Source of the DNA: Hymenopus coronatus
Lineage: Eukaryota; Arthropoda; Insecta; Mantodea; Hymenopodidae
Assembly (NCBI GenBank): GCA_030762935.1
Contig: CM060893.1
Span: 7,546,001-7,610,000 of the forward strand
Direction: 5' to 3'
DNA length: 64,000 nt
The position numbers were made by a program, and so were the translations under genes. Numbering within the stretch: the stretch's first letter is position 1; the number at the start of each line of letters is the position of its first letter. A model generated the notes under the pieces. It was not told where the DNA came from. It ran no database searches and saw nothing but the letters and a program-made list of their open reading frames with translations. Of this stretch, positions 47,935-59,417 are shown one piece after another.

Positions 47935-48521
47935 CTTTCAATTCCTCTACAATAGAGCAGGTATTGCATTCCACCCAAAATTCGATACTGAGATTTCACC
48001 AAAAAAAAAGGCACAATTTAGGGGCCCCTGAATACAAAAAGAAACAGTATATAAAGATCCGTGTGTATCCGTGTGCGCGTGTATCTGTATGTTAACACGA
48101 TATCTCAAAAACGAAAATTTGGTAAAATGCCAAACTTGGTATTTAAATTTAATATATTCCATGAATGGACAAGAACTTTTTAAGAAAAATTCCCCATTAA
48201 AACATAAAATATTTTGAAAATTTTTATTTTCTCAAAAATGACAATTTTTTGGATATCCCCTATTATTGGTTTCAGTTTTAAAATATGTAAACCTCAGGTA
48301 ATACATAGAAATGGATTTCAACCACATGCCAACTAGGTTTTAAAAATGTTGACTATCGTTTTAGCCTAGTGGATTCCCTTCTACTTACTAGGAAGCAAGT
48401 AATAAGACTATTTCTGTTAATATTTATCCCCATTAGCATGAAGAAGATAGAAGAATAAGTTTTTTAACAATTTGTTACAGAGATGCAGAAAATGTCATGT
48501 GAATGGAACATATCAGATTTG
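47935..48521 (-). mobile_element. Family A copy A52, diverged
   Basis: The palindrome is reduced to CTCTACAATAGAG and about 200 bp are deleted internally. The end GGAACATATCAGA is clear. Confidence 0.8.
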
Positions 48522-48522
48522 T

Positions 48523-48908
48523 ACTTATTCGATTACATACTTACAATAGACGAAGTATTGCATTTTAACTAAAGATTCTCTAGTAGAGATTTCAGTGGCA
48601 ATATGTGTTTTGAGACTCCCTGAAATAACTTTTTAGAAAAAGGTTCCAATATATAAGACTTTAACATTTTCAAAAAAAAAATAATCACCCCAAAATTACT
48701 CTTTGCTTGGTCAAATTTAAATTACTGCTTATTTTCTCTAGAATACTTCTAACGATTTTGATTAGAATTTCCCTTGTTCAAGATATTTTCACAAGAAATA
48801 AACCGCGTAGGGATGTTGAATTTTTAGAGAATACACTCTGAATTCTTTTCATTCTGGATGTCTTTTGCATAACTGGTAAATCGCGAGATATGAACATAAC
48901 CTACATCA
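48523..48908 (-). mobile_element. Family A copy A53, truncated and diverged
   Basis: It runs from ACGAAGTATTGCATTTTAAC to AACCTACATCAAATAC. Confidence 0.7.
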
Positions 48909-48912
48909 AATA

Positions 48913-50025
48913 CCTGATGTGTTCCATTCTCAGGAATTTTTACTTTCTCTATACGTACTATGTACATAGTGTATAGAGAAGGTATTGCACTCCAAATAAA
49001 ATTCGATACCGATATTTCACCGGAAATATATATTTTAGGGTCCCCTTTATCTAAAAATAAAGCATTTTCAGAAAAAGGTCCGTGTTTGTGTGTCTGTGAA
49101 CACGATAACTCAAAAACGAAAAGTCGCTAAAATACCAAAGTTGGTGTTTAAGTTTAGTATCTTCCAGGGATGCGACACGAAGATTTTGAGAAAAATTCCC
49201 CCACACTAAACTACCCTTTACATACAACTTTTTTCGAAAATTTTGATTTTCTCAAAAAAGGCTCTTAACGATTTTGTTTAAAATTTCGTATATTAAAGAT
49301 GTTTACCTGACAAATAAAATGTATATCTTGAATTTTCTGGGCATAGCCTCTGAAGGCTACTTTATTCTAGATGAATTTTACGGAAATTTTCATAACCGCT
49401 AAACCGTAAGAGATGGACAAAAACTTACAACATAGAAAATGTAGAGCACCTTAAAACACACAATTTATCTTGTATACATGTTTTCGTGGAGTTGACCTTT
49501 TTTGAGATACTCCATGTTTTTGGTTTCAGATTTAAAAAACAACTTTTCTCATACAGGAATTTAACAATTCCCGTTCATACAAACAAACCAACTTCAGTCA
49601 CATAGCAACCAACTTTGGGCTATCACTTGAACCAATATTACTACCTTATTTCTCTTCTATTTACATGCAAGCAAGTAATAGGACTCTTTCTGCTGATTTT
49701 TTTCTCGATTAGTGTGAAGTAAATAGAAGCATAAACTTCTTTTTAACAATAATTTTTGGCAGAGAGATAGAGAAAGTTATGTGAATGGAACACGTCAGAT
49801 TTTTCTGGTCTGCAAACAAATTCTTACAAAAATGATTCCTCAATCTACTTCATTCTAATCGAGATAAACATAACCAGATATTGTCTTATTACTTAGTTCC
49901 TTAAACTAGAAGGGCAATAAGACAAAGCACTAGGCTAAAGCGACAGTCAAATGTTTTAATAGCTGTCGCTATGCGATTGTCATTGAATTTTAGTTCTCTT
50001 TGCATCGCTAGAAGTAAAAAAAAAA
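48913..50025 (+). mobile_element. Family A copy A54, host of nested A55
   Basis: The left piece is only the first ~28 bp (TGATGTGTTCCATTC). The right piece, 49802-50025, is old-subfamily sequence that ends at a long A-run. Confidence 0.68.
48943..49801 (-). mobile_element. Family A copy A55, full length, nested in A54
   Basis: It runs from ACTTTCTCTATACGTAC to GGAACACGTCAGA with T-runs on both sides. Confidence 0.92.
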
Positions 50026-50645
50026 TCTGATGTGTTCCATTCACATGACATTCTCTACATCTCTGTAACAAATTATTGAAAGTAGAAGCGAATTAATTGA
50101 GTGCCATAGGTTAAAGTAATAGTCCAAACCTGGTTTCCTGTATGAGAAAAGTATAAGTTTTTCAAAGCCGAAACAAAAAACAGGAATATCTCAAAAACGA
50201 TCAGATCCAGGAAAAAAATGTAAATGACATAAATTGTATGGTTTATCCTGATCTACATTTTTTGTGTAGTGAGTTTTTGTCTATCTTTTAAGGTTTACCA
50301 ATTATACAAAATTTAATAAAAATCATCCAGAATAAAGTAGTCTTCAGAAGCTATTCCCAGAAAATTCAAGAAATACATTTTATTTGTCAAGTAAATATCT
50401 TAAATATAAGGGATTTTAATCAAAATCGTTAGAACCATATTTTAGAAAATAAAAATTTTCGAAATTCTTCCATATAAAGGGTAGTTGGGGGTGAGGGGAT
50501 TTTCTGGAAAAGCTTCAAGTCGCAACCTTGGAATATACCAAACTTAAATACCAAGTTTGGTTTTTAACGGTATTTTTGTTTTTGAGCTATGCTGCCCACA
50601 GACACACATATACACACACACGGACATTTTTCTAAAAATGCTTTT
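50026..50645 (+). mobile_element. Family A copy A56, 3'-truncated
   Basis: It starts TCTGATGTGTTCCATTCAC. A deletion removes the old 5' third. It stops after the CA segment at TAAAAATGCTTTT. Confidence 0.87.
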
Positions 50646-51056
50646 GGACATAAATTGTGTGCTTTGAGGACATCTGCATTTTTGTATAGGAGGTTTTTGT
50701 CTATCACTTATGATTTACCAGTAATGCAAATGCCATCCAGAATGTGGAGGTCTATAGAGACTATTCCCAACACTAAAGATATAAATTTTATTGGCCATAC
50801 AACTAATTTTAATATATAGAATTCTAATTAAAATTATTATAGGTGTTTTGAGAAAATCGGTAATTTGGAAAAATCTTCCATGTAATGGTAGTCTGGGGAA
50901 GAGGGATTTTCCTAAATATCTTCGTGTCGCATCCTTGAAACGCACTAAATTTAAATACCAAAATTGTTTTTTTAATTGGCGTTTTGCTTTTGAGTTTTCT
51001 GTGTACAGACACACACCCAGATAAATTCACACGGATCTCTTGTTTAAAAATATGCC
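50646..51056 (+). mobile_element. Family A copy A57, internal, diverged
   Basis: It runs from GGACATAAATTGTGTGC to the CA segment and stops where A58 begins. Confidence 0.78.
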
Positions 51057-51830
51057 TTTTTACTTTCTGTATACGTACTATGTTCATAGCGTATAGAGAA
51101 GATATTGTATTGCACCCAAACATTCGATACCGAGATTTCACCGGAAATATATATTTTGAGACCATCTGAATCCAAAAAAGGCATTTTCAGAAAAATGTCC
51201 GTCTGTGTGTGTGTATGTGTGTGTGTGTGTCGGTATTTAAGTTTGGTATATTCCAAGATGCGATACGAAGATTTTCAAGAAAATTCCCTCACCCCAAACT
51301 ACCCTTTACATGGAAAACATTTCGATTTTCTCAAAAATGGCTCTAACGGTTTTGATTAAAATCTCGTATATTTAATATATTTACCTGACAAATAAAATGT
51401 ATATCTTGAATTTTCTGGAAATAGCCTTTGAAGACTACTTTATTCTGGATAAATTTTACAGAATTTTGCATAACTGCTAAGCCTTAAGAGATGGACAAAA
51501 ACTTACCATTGTAAAAACGTAGAGCACTTTAAAACACACAATTTATTTTATGTGAATTTTTTTCCTGGAGTTGGTCGTTTTTGAGATATTCCTTGTTTTT
51601 AGTTTCAGCTTTAAGAAACATACCTTTCTCACACAGGACTTTTGTCAACTCCTATCCATATCACATAGCAACCACCTTTTACTGTCACTTTAACTTATTT
51701 TGCTTCTATTTACAAGGAAGCAAGTAATATCTGCTAATTTTTCTCGACTAGCATGAAGTAAATAGAAGCATAAGCTTTTTAACAATAATTTGTTGCAAAG
51801 ATGTAGAGAAAGTAATTGAACACATCAGAT
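51057..51830 (-). mobile_element. Family A copy A58, near full length
   Basis: It has a complete palindrome at 51062-51106 and ends GAACACATCAGA. Confidence 0.88.
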
Positions 51831-51853
51831 TTTTACATCAGATTCGTGTTGAT

Positions 51854-51912
51854 ATATTTCGTTATTATTTTGCTATGCCAAATGGTTCGTTACTTTCTGA
51901 ATGGCCCTCGTA
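51854..51912 (+). mobile_element. Mariner-like terminus, solo fragment
   Basis: TTTCGTTATTATTTTGCTATG through TTACTTTCTGAATGGCCCTCG matches the termini of the deleted mariner copies at 15.84 and 54.6 kb. Confidence 0.6.
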
Positions 51913-52152
51913 CAATAGTCAGTTTGAATTTAGTCAGCACGTGTTCAGAGAAGATAATGTATGACTTAGAAACAGTTCGCGTCTCTTATATCATAAGTTT
52001 ATTTTTGTTACATATGAGGTCATCAGAATAATCGCTTTCTTAAACATGTTCGCTTATATAACGCACCAATGTACACTCCAGCTGAGTAAAATATAATCAA
52101 CAGAAGGAATATTTCGGATATTGTTAATGCTACGCAAAAGTGGGATACCTTT
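51913..52152. other. Unassigned stretch
   Basis: The end (AATATTTCGGATATTGTTAATG) may be a decayed family A internal piece. No gene is recognised. Confidence 0.3.
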
Positions 52153-52950
52153 GTTTTTACTTTCGCTACACTACTATGTACTATCTTCCGAAATTTCACC
52201 GGAAATATATGTTTTAGGGTCTCCTGTATTAAAAAAAAAAAAAGTCCGTGTCGGTGTGTCCATGTGCCTTTGAACACGATAACTCAAAAACTAAAAGTCG
52301 GTAAAATACCAAAACTTGGTATTTAAGTTTTGTATCTTCCAAGGATGCGACACGAAGATTTTCAAGAAAATCCTCCCACCTCAAACTACCCCTTACATGG
52401 AACTGTTTTTAAAAAAAATGATCTTCTACAAAATGGCTCTAACGGTTTTGATTAAAATATCGTATATTAAAGATATTTACCTGACAAATAAAATGTATAT
52501 CTTGAATTTTCTGGGAATAGCTTCTGAAGACCTGTTTATTCTGGATGAATTTTTCTGAATTTTACATAACTAGTAAACCGTAACAGATAGACAAAAACTT
52601 AGTACACTCGAACTGTAGATCTCGATAAAATACACAATTTATGTTATATACATTTTTTTTCGTGGAGTTTGCCGTTTTCAAGATATTCCTTGTCATTAGT
52701 TTCAATTGTAAATTACTCATACTTTTCTCTTGACAGGAGGATTCCGTTTTTCTTTTGTTCTGCTCCTGGTCAAGCAAAGAAGCGATTTGCAATGACGAGA
52801 GCTTTTAAAACATATGACTATCACTTTAGTGCATTCCTTTAAATTCCTTCTTCTCATAAGGAACTTAGTAATAAGAACATTCTGTTAAGGTAGGAAGTTT
52901 GTTTGTAGAGCAGTTAGAGAAAGTCATGTGAGCGTAACACATCAGATTTT
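52153..52950 (-). mobile_element. Family A copy A59, partly deleted palindrome
   Basis: It opens ACTTTCGCTACACTACTATG and closes GCGTAACACATCAGA. The body is colinear. Confidence 0.87.
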
Positions 52951-53154
52951 TTTTATTAATGAAAAGCCCTGTTCCAAATAATCAATTAGATTAGTTCAAC
53001 TTAAGCAATAATAACGCAGAATTTAAATTTATTTCAATGGACCAACATAGTGTCAACTGTTTTACTAGATCAAAATTTAAGTATTCAGGAGATATTTGTA
53101 TTGAGCGTAATGCAGAAGGAGGCAAGAAACATACTAATTAGATGAAATCATTTT
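52951..53154. other. Unassigned AT-rich stretch
   Basis: No feature is recognised. Confidence 0.3.
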
Positions 53155-53312
53155 ACCACAGACACGCGGACGTTTTTCTAAAAAAAAAATTGAACTACGG
53201 GGATCTTAAAACATATATTTCCAATAAAATCTCCACTTCGAACTTGCGTGGAATATAATAACTTTTCTTCCTAACCAGTATATTATATATATGCCCTAAA
53301 GAAATGAAAATT
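53155..53312 (+). mobile_element. Family A fragment A60, 3' end, degenerate
   Basis: It runs from CACAGACACGCGGACG to a decayed palindrome and AAAGAAATGAAAAT. Confidence 0.6.
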
Positions 53313-53324
53313 TATACCACGGCA

Positions 53325-54645
53325 GACGATTTCGCATAACCAAATAATAACGAAAGGTATTAACACAAAACTTTATTTACAAAGTTACACTACCTTACTC
53401 TATTTCTCAACATTGCTATCAAGGTGTTTATTGTCACGTGGCACGGGTTTTTCAACGCAGATGTACTTTTCCATCGTTAAAGATATGAGCCTAGATTTCA
53501 CTGTCACTTTGAGGTCTTCATTAGTTGGGAAATGTTTTCCAATCAGAAAGTCATATAGGTACGGTATCCAAAGTGTAACACCGGTTTTTCTGAATGTTTA
53601 CTTTCTCTATACGTACTATATACATTGTATATAGAGAAGGTATTGTATTGCACCCAAAAATTCGATACCGAGATTTCACCGGAAATATATGTTTTGAGAA
53701 ACCCTGAATCAAAAAAAAAAATTAGAAAAATTTCCGAGTGTCTGTCTGTCCTGGTATTTAAGTTTGGTGCCGTCCAAGGATGCGACACGAAGATTTTCCA
53801 AAAGATCCCCCCACCCCAAACTACCCTTTAAATGGAAAAAGCTTCTAAAATTATAATTGTCTTAAAAACTACTCTAACGATTTTGATTAGAATATGTATA
53901 TTAAAGATATTTATCTAACAAATTAAATGTATATCTTGGGTTTTCTGGGAATAGCCTAGACTACCTTATTCTGGATAAATTTTACGGAATTTTGCATAGC
54001 TGCTAAACCGTAAGAGATGGACGAAAACTTAAAACACCAAAAATTGTAGAGCACGTTAAAATACACAATTTATGTTATATAAATGTTTTTCTTGGAGTTG
54101 ATCGTTTTTTAGGTATTCCTTGTTTTTGGTTTCAGCTTTGAAAAAATTATACTTTTCTCATACAGGAATTTGTTAACTCCTGTCCATACATACAAAAAAA
54201 GGAACTTCAGTCACATAGCAACCAGCTTTTGGCTAACACTTTAACCTATGGTACTCCTTTATCGCTTCTACTAACAACGAATTTGTTGCAGAGATGTAGA
54301 GAAAGTCATATGAATGGAACACATTTCTATCTTTATCGTACACACTGGCTCCTCCTTGATTACTGGAAAATTATCTGCCATTTCCTCACTGAAGAATCAC
54401 TTGCTTTGTTTGCCTATAAAATTCGATTGGCCGAACATTTTATGCATTCAAAAAGAATAAGTTCATTGGCGTTAGAAAAGTATGACATCGTCAATGAAAA
54501 ACCGACACCACGTGACAATAAATGTCTTGACACACTGGAGATTGCATTGAGAAATACAGTAAGGCACTATAACTTTGAAAATAAAGTTTTGTGTTGATAA
54601 CTTTAGTTATGCCAAATCGTTTGTCACTTTCTAGATAGCCTTCGA
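53325..54645 (-). pseudogene. Internally deleted mariner-like transposon, locus 2, split by A61
   Basis: One arm is 53325-53592 and the other 54323-54645. On the minus strand the first arm reads GKHFPTNEDLKVTVK and later CCACGTGACAATAAA, VEK and a stop: the transposase C-terminus, followed by a conserved AATAAAGTTTTGTGTT tail. The second arm is an inverted match over about 175 bp and ends ACTTTCTAGATAGCC. The catalytic region is gone. The arrangement equals locus 1 in the opposite orientation. Confidence 0.68.
53596..54322 (-). mobile_element. Family A copy A61, nested in the deleted mariner
   Basis: It has a complete palindrome (53601-53645) and ends ATATGAATGGAACACAT. Confidence 0.88.
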
Positions 54646-54661
54646 GAAAGAAACAAACGAA

Positions 54662-54758
54662 TTTTTACTTTCTCCATACGTACTATATACATAGTGTATA
54701 GAGAAGGTATTGTATTGCACCCAAAAATTCGATACCGGAATTTCACCGGAAATATATG

Positions 54759-54804
<46 letters not shown>

Positions 54805-55462
54805 CAGCATAGCTCAAAAATGAAAAGACCGTTGAAAACCAAACTTGATATTTAATTTGGTTTCCTCCAAGGCTGCGACACGAAGTTTTTCAAGAAAATT
54901 CCCCCACCCCAAACTACCCTTTACATGAAAATTTTTTCGAAAATTTTGATTTTCCTAAAAATGCCTCTAACGATTTCAATTTAAATATTGTATGTTAAAG
55001 ATATTTACCTCACAAATAAAATTATCTTGAATTTTCTGGGAATAGCCTCTGAAGGCTACTGTATTCCGGATGAATTTTACGGAATTTTGCATAACCGCTA
55101 AACCATAAGAGATAGACAAAAAACATAAAACACAAAAAACGTAGAGCACGTTAAAGCACACAATTTATGTTGCATATTTTTTTTCTTGGAGTTGATCGTT
55201 TTTATATATTCAATGTGTTTTATTTTAGCCTTGAAAAATGTACTTTTCTCATACAGGAATTTGTCAACTCCTGTCCATACAAACAAAGGAACTTCAATTA
55301 CATAGCAACCAGCTTTTGACTATCACTTTAACATATGGTACTCTCTTATTTCACTTCTACTTACAAAGAAGCAAATAATAAGACTGTTTCTGCTAATTTT
55401 TTCTCGATTAGGTGAAGTAATTTGTTACAGAGTTGTAGAGAGAGTCATGCGATTGGAATGAT
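54662..55462 (-). mobile_element. Family A copy A62, near full length
   Basis: It has a (GT)n run of about 38 bp at 54764-54801. The usual TTTTGGGTCCCCCTGA segment before it is deleted. The end GATTGGAATGAT is decayed. Confidence 0.87.
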
Positions 55463-55626
55463 AAAAACAAGATATCACAACTTTGATCCAAATCTCGGAT
55501 TTTTAGCTGAATGTTCCCTTATTAAACAAACCTATTGTATATCATTGATTTTAAAATACATACATTTACACTCTGAAAAATTTCAGTCCGTTATTTTAAC
55601 TTCTTTCTCAGACAATTCACTCCACT
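55463..55626. other. Unassigned AT-rich stretch
   Basis: No feature is recognised; it precedes DC copy 2. Confidence 0.3.
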
Positions 55627-57207
55627 ATTAAACCGCCAATGGAATGGCCGATATTAGGCAGTTTCAACCAATCGCGGTCATCTGACTGGATCAATATTGT
55701 CAAAACATCTTACCGCAGCTGATGTTCATTTCTTTGAAATATTGTCGCAACTGACGCTCGTTTGTTTAATCTCGCGTCTCTGTTATTTGTAACAAGGTGA
55801 TAATCCAAGCTTCAGTTTTAATAACTGCAATTTCATAATTATACTTCCAATTAATTCAGCTACAATGTTTATTTAAAGTTTATAATTTATTTAGTTCAAA
55901 AAAGAAGTGAAAATGACCACTATTTTTTACTTTCTCTACACTTACTATGTACATAGTGTATAGAGAAGGTATTGCACTCCACCCAAAAATTCGATACGGA
56001 GATTTCACCGGAAATATATGTTTTAGGATCCCAAATATCCAAATAAAGCATTTTCACAAAAAGGTCCCTGTGTGTGTCTGTCCGTGTGTCTGTGAACACG
56101 ATAACTCAAAAACGAAAAGTAGCTAAGGTACCATACTTGGTATTTAAGTTCAGAATGTTCCAGGGATGCGACACGAAGATTTTAAGAAAAATCCCCCTAC
56201 CCCAAACTACCCTTTCCATGGAACTTTTTTCGAAAATTTTGAGTTTCTCAAAAATGGGTCTAACGATTTTGATTAAAATTTCGTATTTTAAAGATATTTA
56301 TCTGACAAATAAAATGTATATCTTTAATTTTCTGGGAATAGCCTCTGAAGAGTAGTTTATTCTGGATGAATTTTACTGAATTTTGAATAACTGCTAAACC
56401 GTAAGAGATGGACAAAAACTTACTACACAAAAAATGTAGAGCACGTTAAAACACTCAATTTATGTTATATACATTTTTTTCGTGAGTTCGTCGTTTTTGA
56501 GACATTCCTTATTTTTGGTTTCTGCTTTAAAAAATATATATTTTTCTCATACAGAACTTGTCAACTTCTATCCATATAAACAAAGGAACTTCCTTGACAT
56601 TGCAACCAGCTTTTGACTATCTTTTTAACCTATGGTACTCCCTTATTTCGCTTCTACTTACAAGCAAGCAAGCAATAAGACTATTTCTGCTCATTTTTTC
56701 TGATAAGCATAAATTAAGTAGAAGTATAAGCTTTTTAAGAATAATTTGTTGCAGGGATATAGAGAAAGTCATGTGAATGGTACACATCAGATGTTTTTTC
56801 TTATCTATGAAATGAGTGTTGTAGCTACAGATAAAATATTTGTTTCTGTTTTAGTTATTAAAAGCTGAAATAAAATAATTGTTCCCTATTTCTATTGTTG
56901 CTATCAATATTCGTATATTGGGTGTAGACATGGTTAGCCATTTCATAATTCAGGAGGCAGTGAAGAAAGAAGAAAGAAAACATTCGGTAAATAAATATGA
57001 TCGAATGCATTATCTACCATTTGAGAACTAATGTAAGTATTACAATGATAAAATCTCCCTTCTTATGTTATATTATAATAGTCTATTGTTTTATCAAATA
57101 CAACTCGTGTTTTCATCTCTTAAGAAAATTCACTCTCGTCGCTCGGTCGTGAATTATTGCGAGATGAAAACGCTCATGGTATTACTTAAGATAATTTAGC
57201 ACAAATA
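55627..57207 (+). repeat. DC repeat, copy 2 (clearest copy)
   Basis: The D part is 55627-55922 (CCGCCAATGGAATGGCCG onward) and the C part 56796-57207, separated by A63. The C part ends in a large imperfect palindrome: ACTCGTGTTTTCATCTC at 57104-57120 pairs with GAGATGAAAACGCTCATGG at 57160-57178. Its loop itself contains AATTCAC/GTGAATT. Total length without A63 is about 700 bp. No coding potential is seen. Confidence 0.75.
55924..56795 (-). mobile_element. Family A copy A63, full length, nested in DC copy 2
   Basis: It runs from TTACTTTCTCTACACTTAC to GGTACACATCAGA. Confidence 0.91.
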
Positions 57208-57410
57208 TTAAGGGGATGAATCACCAAAAATCCTAAAAAAATTCCTAAAAAAAATTCCAAAAAAATTCCTTAAAACCTGTTTTCTCGTGTTTGCATTTTT
57301 CAGCGTTTTCAAAACTTTAAAATGTTTCACACGATGCAGGTTTTATCAAAGTCCTCCTAAATTTTTAGGATAGGTTCTTAACAAGCAAAAAAGTATTTCT
57401 GTCATTTGAT

Positions 57411-58300
57411 TTTTACTTTCTCTAGCCCCATATGTACAATGTACATAGGGATAGGGAAGTATTGTATTCCACCCAAAAATTCGATACCGAGATTTCACCT
57501 GAAAATACATGTTTTAGGACCCCCTGTATAAAAAAAGCTTTTTCAGAAAAAGGTCCGTGTGTCCGTGTGTTTGTGAACACGATAGCTCAAAAACGAAAAG
57601 TAGCTAAAATACCAAACTTAGTATTTAAATTTAGTATCTTCCAGGGATACGACACGAGGATTTTGAGAAAAATCCCCCCACCCCTAACTACCCTTTACGT
57701 GCACCTTTTTTCGAAAATTTTGATTTTCTCAAAAATGGGTCTAACGATTTTGATTAAAATTTCGAATATTAAAGATATTTACCTAAAAAATAAAATGTAT
57801 ATCTTGAATTTTCTGGGACTAGTTTCTGAAGACTACTTTATTCTTGGATGAATTTTGCTTAATTTTGCATAACTAGTAAACCGTAAGAGATAGACAAAAA
57901 CTTACTATACAAAAAAATTAGGGCATCTTAAAATACACAAGTTATGTCATATACATTTTTTTCGTGGAGCTTACCGTTTTCGAGGTATTCATTGTTATGT
58001 GTTTCAGTTGTGAAGTACTTATACTTTTCTCAGAGGGAGCGTCCGTTTTTCTTTTGTTCTACTCCTGGCCAAGAAAAGAAGCGATCTGTAAGCCAATCGC
58101 ATAACGACAGCTTTTAAAACATTTGACTATTGGTTTAGCCTAGTGTATTCCCTTATTTCCTTCCTACTTATACGGAGCTAAATAATAAGAACATTGTACT
58201 AATGAGTACCTCGATTAGCAAGGCGCAGAAAGAAGAAGAATCTTATGTATGAAGTTTGTAGAACAGCTAGAGAAAGTAGTGTAAGTGTAACACTTCAGAT
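57411..58300 (-). mobile_element. Family A copy A64, full length
   Basis: The palindrome is the CCC/GGG-armed variant (CTAGCCCCATATGTAC, GTACATAGGGATAGG). The 3' third is of old-subfamily type. It ends GTAACACTTCAGA. Confidence 0.9.
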
Positions 58301-58307
58301 TTTTTAA

Positions 58308-58550
58308 AATTCCTAATATTAAAATAAGAACTATAGCTTTCCTGGCGACGTGTTAATTCAAAATCTTCTCGGGCTTCTAGCCAGGTAATAACTTGGCTTG
58401 ACACCAACGTTTCGAAGAAGTGCATCTTCCTCGTCTTCAGTTCAGGGTGAACTGAAGACGAGGAAGATGCACTTCTTCGAAACGTTGGTGTCAAGCCAAG
58501 TTATTACCTGGCTAGAAGCCCGAGAAGATTTTGAATTAATTCCTAATATT
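58308..58550. mobile_element. Perfect 92-bp-arm palindrome with 13-bp target duplication
   Basis: AATTCCTAATATT at 58308-58320 recurs at 58538-58550. Inside, 58353-58444 and 58448-58539 are exact inverted repeats around a 3-base GGG centre. The arm contains AACGTTTCGAAGAAGTGCAT and GGCTTGACACC, and a single-copy lead (58321-58352) has GCTTTCCTGGCGACGTGTT, resembling the lead of the 2.35 kb insertion. I read it as an inverted-dimer Penelope-like fragment. Confidence 0.7.
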
Positions 58551-58560
58551 GTTTGAGATA

Positions 58561-59417
58561 TTCATTACTTTCTCTATAGACACTATATACATAGTGTATA
58601 GAGAAGGTATTGCACTCCACCAAAAAATTCGATACCGAGATTTCACCGGAAATATATGTTTTAGGGCCCCTTTATCTAAAAAAAGCATTTTCGGAAAAAG
58701 GTCCGTGTGTGTGTGTCCGTGTGTCTGTGAACACGATAACTCAAAAACGAAAAATAGGTAAAATACCAAACTTGGTATTTAAGTTTAGTACGAGATCTTC
58801 CAGGGATGCGACACGAAGCTTTTGAGAAAAATCCCCCCACCCCCAACTACCCTTTACATGGAATTTTTTTGAAAATTTTGATTTTCTCAAAAATGGGTCT
58901 AACGATTTTGATTAAAATTTCGAATATTAAAGATATTTACCTGACAAATAAAATGTATATCTTGAATTTTCTGGGAATAGTCTCTGAAGAGTAGTTTATT
59001 CTGTATGAATTTTACTGAATTTTGAATAACTGCTAAACTGTAAGAGATGGACAAAAGCTTACTTCACAAGAAATGTAGAGCACATTAAAACACACAATTT
59101 ATGTTATATACATTTTTTTCGTGGAGTTCGTCGTTTTTGAGACATTCCTTACTTTTGGTTTCTGCTATGAAAAACGCATACTTTTCTCATACAGGAACTT
59201 GTCAACTCCTATTCATATAAAGAAAGGAACTTCATTGACATAGCAACCAGCTTTCGACTATCTCTTTAACCTATGGTAGTCCCTTATGAAGCAAGTAATA
59301 AGACTATTTCTGCCAATTTTTTTCTGATTAGCATAAAATAAATAGAAGTATAAGCTTTTTAAGTAATTTGTTGCAGGGATATAGAGAAAGTCATGTGAAT
59401 GGTACACATCAGATTTT
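58561..59417 (-). mobile_element. Family A copy A65, full length
   Basis: It runs from ATTACTTTCTCTATAGACAC to GGTACACATCAGA. It is very similar to A63 and A64 in its body. Confidence 0.91.

Noticed and set aside
54229..54597. A 122-codon open frame as an intact gene
   Set aside because: Its first part is family A sequence and its last part is the mariner terminal repeat; it is a junction product.
58267..58494. A 75-codon frame across the palindrome
   Set aside because: It is produced by the inverted repeat itself.
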